Shown one piece after another: positions 1-6,689 of a stretch of DNA of 10,978 nt (the stretch's first letter is position 1; each line of letters opens with the position of its first letter). The notes beneath the pieces were generated by a model. The model was not told the origin of the DNA. It searched no databases and saw only the letters and a program-made list of their open reading frames with translations. Origin of the DNA: an uncultured Atopobium sp. (GTDB lineage: Bacteria > Actinomycetota > Coriobacteriia > Coriobacteriales > Atopobiaceae); assembly GCA_946999785.1 (NCBI GenBank), contig CAMQEO010000036.1, forward strand, positions 1 through 10,978. The letters are read 5' to 3'. A program made the translations under genes and the position numbers.

Positions 1-374
1 TTGGCCATATGTCATCAGGTGCGGCAGACGACATTGAAAAAGCTACTAAAATTGCACGTGCCATGGTAACTCAGCTGGGTATGTCATCGCAATTTGGTAT
101 GGTAGCCCTTGGTCAAACTCGTAATAAGTACTTAGGTGGAGGATCTGAGCTCACCTGTTCTGAAGGAACAGCGCAGCTGATTGATAAAGAAATTCAAGAC
201 CTTATCTGCGAAGCTCATGAAACGGCACTAAAAACTCTTGAAGCATATAAATTTAAGTTGCATGAAATAGCAAGATATTTACAGCTCAAAGAAACAATTA
301 CAGGTGACGAGTTTATGCAGATGCTTAATCGCAAAGACGGTTTTGCTCCAAGCACAAACACAGATACCCAGTAG
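1..374 (+). CDS. ftsH: ATP-dependent zinc metalloprotease FtsH, C-terminal part (5' end outside window)
   Basis: FtsH is a membrane-anchored hexameric AAA+ protease that extracts and degrades misassembled membrane proteins and some short-lived cytosolic regulators. Only the last ~124 codons are present; the frame is open at the left edge (first full codon at 3), so the ATG at 9 is internal. The segment GAADDIEKAT matches the conserved GASNDIxxAT of the protease domain. The Asp before Ile (codon 30-32) is the expected third zinc ligand of the family; the HExxH helix lies outside the window. The following helical part, with ARAMVTQLGMS, a YLGGG turn and the final helix ending in FMQMLNRKDG, fits the usual FtsH C-terminus, and the short polar tail is normal. 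The gene ends in TAG and is followed 43 bp later by a strong terminator, so it is the last gene of its transcript. It is the only protein gene here on the + strand. Identification is secure. Confidence 0.96.
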   Translation, partial: GHMSSGAADDIEKATKIARAMVTQLGMSSQFGMVALGQTRNKYLGGGSELTCSEGTAQLIDKEIQDLICEAHETALKTLEAYKFKLHEIARYLQLKETITGDEFMQMLNRKDGFAPSTNTDTQ

Positions 375-417
375 TTTTTTGTGGTGAGAAGCGTCTTGTA
401 CTTAAGAATCTATTTTG

Positions 418-453
418 ATCCCCCACGTGCTTTGAACACGTGGGGGATTTGTT
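418..453 (+). terminator. Rho-independent terminator of ftsH
   Basis: A perfect 12-bp inverted repeat (arms 418-429 and 437-448, ATCCCCCACGTG and its complement) encloses a 7-nt loop and is followed on the + strand by TTTGTT. The 3' T-tract is short and interrupted, but the stem is long and G+C-rich. On the - strand the hairpin is followed by CAAAATA, which is not a U-tract, so it probably acts mainly for ftsH. Confidence 0.8.
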
Positions 454-575
454 ATGCATAAGATATGTGAAACACGAGATGTACTATGATCTGTCCGAGA
501 TGTTGCGATCTAAAACTGTTGCAGGGCAAACAGGTTAAACACGTGCTTGATATTGAAATATCTCTATACTTCCAT
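454..575. other. Intergenic spacer, nothing recognised
   Basis: These ~120 bp lie between the ftsH terminator and the terminator of the tRNA gene. I see no plausible coding frame with a ribosome binding site and no RNA motif. A short palindrome (GATATT-GA-AATATC, near 548-561) is too small to interpret. Confidence 0.6.
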
Positions 576-603
576 AAAAAAACGGCCAAAACTATCGACC
601 GTT
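576..603 (-). terminator. Rho-independent terminator of tRNA-Pro
   Basis: Read on the - strand, arm AACGGTC (603-597) pairs with GGCCGTT (587-581) over 7 bp including one G-U pair, with a 9-nt loop. It is followed directly by a run of T (580-576). It lies 10 bp after the encoded CCA of the tRNA gene. It would also stop any read-through from the long - strand array upstream. Confidence 0.85.
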
Positions 604-613
604 AGAAATCACG

Positions 614-690
<77 letters not shown>

Positions 691-718
691 AAATATACAA
701 AACTACGTTTTGCGCCTA

Positions 719-747
719 CTTATAGTAACACGTTTATGAATTGTTCA
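719..747 (-). promoter_or_regulatory. Probable promoter of the tRNA-Pro gene
   Basis: On the - strand there is a -10-like TATAAG (724-719; 5 of 6 matches to TATAAT) preceded at 17 bp by TGAACA (747-742; 4 of 6 matches to TTGACA). The predicted start near 711-713 leaves a 5' leader of about 20 nt before the mature tRNA end at 690. Position and spacing are good, but this is consensus matching only. Confidence 0.5.
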
Positions 748-854
748 TCTTGAACTTTACAGCTTCCACAATTTTTCACAAGTACACAACAAAGCACGCA
801 AACTAAAAATCTTGCCATATCCTACAAAAGAGCTATATTTCATCTCCTGATAAA
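748..854. other. Spacer after the ABC exporter operon, no clear terminator
   Basis: This A+T-rich stretch lies between the stop of the last exporter gene and the tRNA promoter. I looked on the - strand for a hairpin plus T-run to end the operon and found none that is convincing. Transcription may run on to the tRNA terminator at 576-603, or stop in a rho-dependent way. Confidence 0.5.
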
Positions 855-2855
855 CTATGCATGATCAAACTGTGAGGCAAACAGCTGAGCATATTCACCA
901 TGTTTTGCAAGTAACTCGGTATGAGTACCCTGCTCAACCATAGACCCTTTGTCCATAACAATTATATGGTCAGCATCCTTAATTGTAGAAAGCCGATGTG
1001 CTACCACAATACAGCAACGATTCTCCATCAGCTTTTGTAAAGCCTGCGTTACTTGAGCTTCACTACGTGTATCAAGCGAGCTTGTTGGCTCATCCAACAG
1101 CAAAATCTCGGGATTAAACACCAGCGCGCGCGCAATACAAATGAGCTGAATTTGTCCTTTTGAAAGACGTGTATCATTTTGAGAAAGATGTGTGTCATAA
1201 CCTTGTGGTAACTGTGAGATAAAATCATGCGCTCCCACTTTAATTGCAACCGAACGAATATATTCAGGCGTAGCGCTTGAACTTCCATAGGCAATATTTT
1301 CGTATACACTTGCATTTATAAGGCTTACATCTTGCAAAACCATGCCAAAATGCTTGCGGACCTGTTGTGCGTTCAGTTCCCGATACGCCGCCCCCCTAAA
1401 ATAGATCTCACCCGATCCAAGCGGATACAGGCGCATAAGCAGATGAAGCAAAGTTGATTTACCACAGCCCGTATGACCTACTAAAGCCAATGTTTGATGG
1501 GGATATACCTCAAACGAAAGATCGTGGATAACATTATGCGTTCCATCGTAAGAAAAAGAAATGTGTGAAACTTTTAAAAGCGGCGCGTGCGTGCTTGCAT
1601 GTGTAGACATAGTACCTATGCTCTGAGAGCGATGTACAGCGTAAGGGTCGCAAGGATTACACGCATTGTGCGCACTCTCTGTAGCACCACCAGACACAGT
1701 GTTTGTGGCTGCACACAACACCGAGCTGCATTCAAAATTCTCATCTGAATTGTTCTCAAAGGTTTTTGCAAACATAAGAAGCTGAACAATTCTAATCATT
1801 GAGGTGTAGGCCGTTTGAATTTGCGTAGATAATCCTGATAGTTCGTTAATTGGCTTAGTGAGCTGCTGGGTATACACCAACAAGCTCACCAGCGCACCAA
1901 CGCTTACATGCCCAAATTGTTGCGTTACCACACAAAACGCGCCAAATGTTACCACAAATGCATATAAAAGATTTTGAATAAGGCGCGTGGTAGGATTTGC
2001 TAATGAACTCAAAAACTGGGCACGCTTTGCTTGTACTTCAACTTTATGATTAAGCGCGCAAAACTGTTGAGAGCGCGTGCGAAAAGCATTGGTTTTTCGT
2101 AACAATTTTTGCATACGTGCGCTTTCGTGAATGAACTGCATCATGTTTTCTTGCGCGCGCAGTTGTGCCTCAAAATAGGACTGTCCACGAGAGGCAATAT
2201 AGGAATTGATAAACATAAAACAAGGCAGCAAAACAATAATGATAAGAGCCATCTGCCAGCACAGCAAACACATGCACACAAACGAACCCACAATAATGAT
2301 AAGTCCTCGTACGCTTTGGTTAAGCACAAGGATAAGTCCGTCTGATATTTGATCGCAATCCATGATAAGACGATTATGAATATCGCTCACCGCATCTTTT
2401 GTGATATAGGTAAGCGGTATATTTTGAATGAGCACAAAACATCTACTTCTGAGAGCACGAATACTTTGCACGCAGGCATGTGTAAAGCGCACAACACCTG
2501 TCCATTCAAATAAAGCACTTGCCATAATTGAGACAAGTAGAAGGAGCAAATACATTGGCAAAGACGGCATACCTGGCGTAAAAAGAGCATCAACCGATAA
2601 GCCAATACAAAGCGGAATGCTAAAAGAAAAACATGAAGCCAACGTACACAATACGATGCTTTGTATAAATGAAACTGTTTTAGGCTTAAAAAAAGGCATA
2701 AGAAAACGCACAAGTTCTGAGCGCTTGGGCTTAAGAGCATGAAAAACAAGCGCATCCGTCTTAGAATGTGCAGCACTCGAGCCAGAGGCCTGCGAATTTT
2801 GTGTATTAGAAACTATAGTTTGTGCCGAACCAGCTGCAACATAAGGATTTTTCAT
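855..2855 (-). CDS. Heterodimeric ABC exporter, canonical-Walker B half-transporter (permease + ATPase)
   Basis: A type IV (ABCB-like) half-transporter of 666 aa, with a membrane domain (about residues 45-360) of six predicted helices followed by a nucleotide-binding domain (about 425-660). It should pair with the neighbouring 629-aa protein to export a substrate across the cytoplasmic membrane; the substrate cannot be read from sequence. Visible motifs (numbered from the ATG at 2855) are A-loop Tyr436, Walker A GHTGCGKST (460-468), Q-loop Gln508, signature LSKGQ (564-568, degenerate for LSGGQ), Walker B ILLLDEP with catalytic Glu589, D-loop SSLD and H-loop His620. The protein is longer than the usual ~580-600 aa. 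The extra length is a polar N-terminal tail of ~45 residues and a Cys/Ser/Thr/His-rich linker of ~60 residues (about 361-425) between the domains. An in-frame TTG at 2864 would add three residues, but it sits directly against the AAGGA ribosome binding site, so the ATG at 2855 is preferred. Last gene of the array. Confidence 0.93.
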   Translation of the reverse strand: MKNPYVAAGSAQTIVSNTQNSQASGSSAAHSKTDALVFHALKPKRSELVRFLMPFFKPKTVSFIQSIVLCTLASCFSFSIPLCIGLSVDALFTPGMPSLPMYLLLLLVSIMASALFEWTGVVRFTHACVQSIRALRSRCFVLIQNIPLTYITKDAVSDIHNRLIMDCDQISDGLILVLNQSVRGLIIIVGSFVCMCLLCWQMALIIIVLLPCFMFINSYIASRGQSYFEAQLRAQENMMQFIHESARMQKLLRKTNAFRTRSQQFCALNHKVEVQAKRAQFLSSLANPTTRLIQNLLYAFVVTFGAFCVVTQQFGHVSVGALVSLLVYTQQLTKPINELSGLSTQIQTAYTSMIRIVQLLMFAKTFENNSDENFECSSVLCAATNTVSGGATESAHNACNPCDPYAVHRSQSIGTMSTHASTHAPLLKVSHISFSYDGTHNVIHDLSFEVYPHQTLALVGHTGCGKSTLLHLLMRLYPLGSGEIYFRGAAYRELNAQQVRKHFGMVLQDVSLINASVYENIAYGSSSATPEYIRSVAIKVGAHDFISQLPQGYDTHLSQNDTRLSKGQIQLICIARALVFNPEILLLDEPTSSLDTRSEAQVTQALQKLMENRCCIVVAHRLSTIKDADHIIVMDKGSMVEQGTHTELLAKHGEYAQLFASQFDHA

Positions 2856-2865
2856 CGCATCCAAT

Positions 2866-2870
2866 TCCTT
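2866..2870 (-). promoter_or_regulatory. Ribosome binding site deciding the start of the downstream exporter gene
   Basis: AAGGA at 2870-2866 lies 10 nt before the ATG at 2855 but only 1 nt before the alternative TTG at 2864, which is too close for initiation. This supports the ATG start. Confidence 0.6.
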
Positions 2871-2937
2871 TTTATTACTGTTTACTCATTTTAATGCGTA
2901 CTTTATTGGTATTGTATGCATCTACCATAACAACAAG

Positions 2938-4827
2938 TTATTCTCGCGTATAAGCATGTTGTGTTTCATAGAGCTCTTGATACACCTTACATGACTGTAA
3001 AAGCTCTGTATGCGTACCCATACCAACCAGGTGTCCTTTATCCAAAACCAAAGTCATATCTGCGCATTTCACATGGCTTATCTGCTGAGATACAAGCATA
3101 ACGCAACTATGTTGGGATCGGTTGAGAAGATTTTGCGCAACCTTTTGCTCGGTAAGTGCGTCAAGCGCCGATAAACTATCATCTAATAAAATATGTGACG
3201 CGCGCGAAGCAAATGCACGAGCAAGTGCTAAACGCTGCTTTTGGCCACCTGACATTTGAGCCGAGGCATGAGTAACAACAGTGTCAACTCCCTTGTCAAG
3301 ACTGTGAACAAAATCAAACGCACACGCCTGCTTAAGCGCATTGTTTATATCTGTATCAGTTAACGTATCATTGCCAAGAGATATAAAATCACGAATTGAA
3401 GTTTGTAACAGCGCCGTTGTTTGAGGTACATAACATATGTTTTGAGAACATACGTTAGAGTCAAGCTGTGAAAGATTGTATCCGCCAAAACGAATCACAC
3501 CTTTTTGAGGAGCATACAGCTGAGCTAAAAGTGCTAAAAGCGTTGACTTTCCCGACCCAACCGATCCAACAACACCAATAAAGCCGTGTGCAGGAATCGT
3601 GCAGGTAATATCGGTAAGAGCAAAACCTTCTTTGTCTGTTGACTCTTTATCTTTGGACACCCCACCCAAACACCTGTCCTTAAAAGCATTGTCTGCAACG
3701 TAGGTGCTTTTACAGCGATAAGGGTTATAGGTAAAACTCACATGATCCAAAACGTATTGTGCGCGTGTTGATACAGCGGCATCTCCCAAAGTATTGACAA
3801 CAAAGCTATGATCTGCTGAGCTTAAATCTTTACAGGTACAGATTTCCATAACGCGCGCAGAAGCAGCAGAGGCTTTGGTAAACACCAACATAAGGTTGGA
3901 AATATAGACAATTGCCAAAAGTGTTTGCGTCATATAGTTTATCAAAGCAACTAAGGTACCTTGAGAAATGTTAAACATAGAAAAAAATGCATATCCGCGC
4001 AGCGATGCCACATACATAAGCATCATAATGCCCATATTCATAATTCCAAACGTCACCGGAGATAAAAGCGCAGAAATGCGGCTTGTTGCTTCAAGAAGCT
4101 GTATATAGTGTTGGTGATCGTCTTCAAAACGCTGCATTTCTATCTTTTGTGTACGATACGCTCTTACAAGTTCAACAAGTTCCAAATTTTGCAATACATG
4201 ATCGCTTAAGGTGTCTAGTGTTCGCTGTAAAAGCGTAAACATGCGTGAAAGTCTTTGAATTGCCCACGCAAAAATAAGTGCCACAAGTGGAATACAAATA
4301 CAAAAAATCAATCCGTAACGCCAGTTCAAAATCAATGCAGAGACTATTGATGCAATTGCCAACAAAGGGCAGCGAATAAGTTGTCTAATGGCAAGCGCAA
4401 TCATGAGCTGTATTTGATTAACATCAGTAATTGAACGATTTACCAGCGTTGAGGTAGAAAATTTATGCAGGGATAAAAGCGGCAGGGTTGAAATTTTTGA
4501 AATGAGTTCCTTGCGCACATCACAAGCAACATTAACAGAAACCTGTGCGGCAACTGATTGACAAATAAGTGTTGCGCCATAACTAATAACAGCTGCTGCT
4601 ACCAACCATGCTCCGTAGTACATACAAACCGTAAAACTATGACCCATGATGCCTTCGTCAATCAGACGCATAACAAAATATGGCGTTATGACCTCAAAAA
4701 TAACCTCTACTGCTTTTCCTGCCATTCCGCATAATGCCTGCAGCCTATATGGCATTACAAAGCGTTTTAGCATGTCAAACATACCCACTCCAAACAAATG
4801 TTGAGCATGTAGCTCGTCAAAAGACAT
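2938..4827 (-). CDS. Heterodimeric ABC exporter, degenerate-site half-transporter (permease + ATPase)
   Basis: A half-transporter of 629 aa: a membrane domain (about 15-325) with six predicted helices and the family-typical coupling segment FSTSTLVNRSITDVNQIQ (123-140), then an ATPase domain (about 355-620). Motifs are A-loop Tyr367, Walker A GSVGSGKST (421-429), Q-loop Gln469, an intact signature MSGGQ (525-529), Walker B HILLDD and D-loop SALD. Two catalytic residues differ from a canonical exporter: Asp550 replaces the Walker B Glu, and Gln581 replaces the H-loop His (LVSQQIS). The same substitutions mark the degenerate-site partner in known heterodimers such as TM287/288. The partner is the following gene, whose signature motif is degenerate, as expected. 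A polar insertion of ~35 residues (about 368-402) directly follows the A-loop. The ATG lies 3 bp after the ABC-F stop codon with no strong ribosome binding site, implying translational coupling. Substrate unknown; multidrug, peptide or lipid export are all possible. Confidence 0.93.
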   Translation of the reverse strand: MSFDELHAQHLFGVGMFDMLKRFVMPYRLQALCGMAGKAVEVIFEVITPYFVMRLIDEGIMGHSFTVCMYYGAWLVAAAVISYGATLICQSVAAQVSVNVACDVRKELISKISTLPLLSLHKFSTSTLVNRSITDVNQIQLMIALAIRQLIRCPLLAIASIVSALILNWRYGLIFCICIPLVALIFAWAIQRLSRMFTLLQRTLDTLSDHVLQNLELVELVRAYRTQKIEMQRFEDDHQHYIQLLEATSRISALLSPVTFGIMNMGIMMLMYVASLRGYAFFSMFNISQGTLVALINYMTQTLLAIVYISNLMLVFTKASAASARVMEICTCKDLSSADHSFVVNTLGDAAVSTRAQYVLDHVSFTYNPYRCKSTYVADNAFKDRCLGGVSKDKESTDKEGFALTDITCTIPAHGFIGVVGSVGSGKSTLLALLAQLYAPQKGVIRFGGYNLSQLDSNVCSQNICYVPQTTALLQTSIRDFISLGNDTLTDTDINNALKQACAFDFVHSLDKGVDTVVTHASAQMSGGQKQRLALARAFASRASHILLDDSLSALDALTEQKVAQNLLNRSQHSCVMLVSQQISHVKCADMTLVLDKGHLVGMGTHTELLQSCKVYQELYETQHAYTRE

Positions 4828-4830
4828 GCT

Positions 4831-6648
4831 CTAAAGTGATTCAAGTTTTTCAGAAAGCTCAAGCCACTGAGTTTCTAGTTCATCAACTAACTTTTGCGCC
4901 TCACTTAACTGTTTTTGCAATTTTGCAAGTTGTTCATAGTCTGATCCATTACATGCTTGCATAAGTTTTTGAATTCGATCTGGTTCATCTTGTTGCTTGG
5001 TAAGCTTTCTTAAGACGGCATCACATTGTTTTTTAAGCTCATAGCGCGATACACCATCACAAGAGCGTTGTTGTTTTGCAGCACGATCTTTGTTTTTTGG
5101 CATTGAGGTAGAATCAAGCGTATGAGAAGAACTTGCGTCACTATTTAGCGAGGCAAGACGCTGCATATATTCATCTATGCCACGAGGCATATGAATAAGA
5201 TCCCCATCGAGCAAAGCATATATATCGTCACAAACACGTTCCATAAGATGACGATCGTGTGTAACTAAAAGAAGTGTTGCGGCCCATGCATCCAAAACAT
5301 CCTCAAGCGCAGCAAGCATATCGGTATCTAAATCATTTCCAGGCTCGTCGAGCACTAAAACATTAGGCTGCTCCAATAGCGTAATCATAAGAGCTAAACG
5401 ACGCAATTGCCCGCCCGACAAATCACATAAACGACTTTTTTGATCAAGATTTCTAAAGCCTAAGCGTTCAAAAAGCTGCATGGGCGTATAACTTTTACCA
5501 TCAATATACACGCTTGATTTTGAGCGTGCCAACACATGCTCAACCGTTTGGTTTTCCTTATGAGCAAAACATGACATATGCTGGTCAACTATGCCAAATA
5601 CAACGGATTTTCCCACTTTTACAACACCTTGTGCAGGAACTTGCTTAAGCGTCATAATCCGTAAAAGAGATGATTTACCGCTTCCATTTTCTCCCACAAT
5701 GCCAATGCGCTCACCAGGGCCTATAATCCAATCGAGAGGCTTAATTACCTGACGAGAACCATAGGCACACCCAACATGCTCAAGTGTTATAACCTGTTTT
5801 CCTAAGCGCGTTGCAGCTAGAGCCTTAAGCTCAATCGAATTTCTCAGTGGAGGATCCAACGCAACCATCTCTAAGGCAGCTTCAACCCTAAATTTAGGCT
5901 TTGAACTACGAGCTTTTGCACCGTGAGCAAGCCAGTTAAGCTCTTTTCTTAACATATTTTGACGTTTAGTTTCCGCAACTTCTGCCAGCCGCTCACGCTC
6001 AACACGTTGTTGAATATAGGCACTATATCCACCTTCAAATGGATCAACCGAGCCATCGTGAACTTCCCACATATGGTCGCATACCTCGTCTAAAAACCAA
6101 CGATCATGCGTAACGATAACCGAACTTAATCCATGAATACGTTTACGATCTTTGAGATAAGAGGCAAGCCATGCAATGGTTGTCATATCCAGATGGTTGG
6201 TAGGCTCATCCAACAGCAACACATCCCATGATCCAAGGAGTACGCGCGCCAAATCACAGCGATGGCGCTGGCCACCAGAGAGTTTAGATATAGTGGTATC
6301 AAATGAAACATCTTGCAGCAAACGATTAATAAGAGAGCGCTTAAGAGGATCTTGTGCCCATTCGTATGTTTCAAGAGACTGAAATACAACATCGCGAACA
6401 AGATCGGTATCCTTAAATGCATCGCGTTGCGCAAGATAGCCAATGGAAGAGGCATTGCGCGTTATAACACATCCACTATCGGGCTCCATAATATGCGCAA
6501 GCACCTGCAGAAGCGTTGATTTTCCTCCGCCGTTTTGGCCAACCACGCCTATAGTATCGCCTGCGCTTACGCCAAGCGACACTTTCGAAAGTAAAACCTT
6601 TGCAGAGCGTTCAACACATATTTTATCTGCACTTATAACAACTGACAT
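4831..6648 (-). CDS. ABC-F family ATPase, Uup-like
   Basis: A soluble 605-aa protein with two ABC ATPase domains and no membrane segments. ABC-F proteins bind the ribosomal E site and affect elongation or ribosome rescue; Uup-like members are also linked to DNA or ribosome maintenance. Domain 1 has Walker A GQNGGGKS (37-44), LSGGQ (123-127), LLLDEPTNHLD (144-154) and His181. The linker (about 207-265) contains RKELNWLAHGAKARSSK, very like the Uup linker, and is short, lacking the long tip of antibiotic-resistance ABC-Fs. Domain 2 has Walker A GENGSGKS (319-326), LSGGQ (410-414), VLDEPGNDLD (432-441) and His464; Gly437 replaces the usual Thr. A polar stretch (about 500-535) leads to a C-terminal coiled coil (about 535-605), as in Uup. 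AAAGGA lies 5 nt before the ATG. It is 41 bp after coaBC and 3 bp before the exporter pair. The Uup subfamily is likely but not certain. Confidence 0.93.
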   Translation of the reverse strand: MSVVISADKICVERSAKVLLSKVSLGVSAGDTIGVVGQNGGGKSTLLQVLAHIMEPDSGCVITRNASSIGYLAQRDAFKDTDLVRDVVFQSLETYEWAQDPLKRSLINRLLQDVSFDTTISKLSGGQRHRCDLARVLLGSWDVLLLDEPTNHLDMTTIAWLASYLKDRKRIHGLSSVIVTHDRWFLDEVCDHMWEVHDGSVDPFEGGYSAYIQQRVERERLAEVAETKRQNMLRKELNWLAHGAKARSSKPKFRVEAALEMVALDPPLRNSIELKALAATRLGKQVITLEHVGCAYGSRQVIKPLDWIIGPGERIGIVGENGSGKSSLLRIMTLKQVPAQGVVKVGKSVVFGIVDQHMSCFAHKENQTVEHVLARSKSSVYIDGKSYTPMQLFERLGFRNLDQKSRLCDLSGGQLRRLALMITLLEQPNVLVLDEPGNDLDTDMLAALEDVLDAWAATLLLVTHDRHLMERVCDDIYALLDGDLIHMPRGIDEYMQRLASLNSDASSSHTLDSTSMPKNKDRAAKQQRSCDGVSRYELKKQCDAVLRKLTKQQDEPDRIQKLMQACNGSDYEQLAKLQKQLSEAQKLVDELETQWLELSEKLESL

Positions 6649-6689
6649 TGCGTTCCTTTAACTAATGTTTTCGTACCATGAGCCTTGTG

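Noticed and set aside
698..712. Inverted repeat CAAAAC-TAC-GTTTTG in the tRNA leader
   Set aside because: A 6-bp stem with a 3-nt loop lying within the short leader. It is too weak and A+T-rich to call an operator or terminator.
2109..2742. Open frames on the + strand within the exporter gene
   Set aside because: They are antisense to a clearly conserved gene, lack ribosome binding sites and encode low-complexity sequence without family resemblance.
2856..2864. TTG at 2864 as the start of the canonical-side exporter gene
   Set aside because: The ribosome binding site AAGGA is only 1 nt from this TTG, while the ATG at 2855 has a workable 10-nt spacing.
2865..2937. Internal promoter between the two exporter genes
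   Set aside because: The gap is A+T-rich and has -10-like strings (TACAAT, TAAAAT), but none has a -35-like element at 16-18 bp spacing.
4831..6648. Calling the ABC-F protein an antibiotic-resistance factor
   Set aside because: The inter-domain linker is short and Uup-like, and there is no upstream leader peptide or attenuator typical of inducible resistance ABC-F genes.
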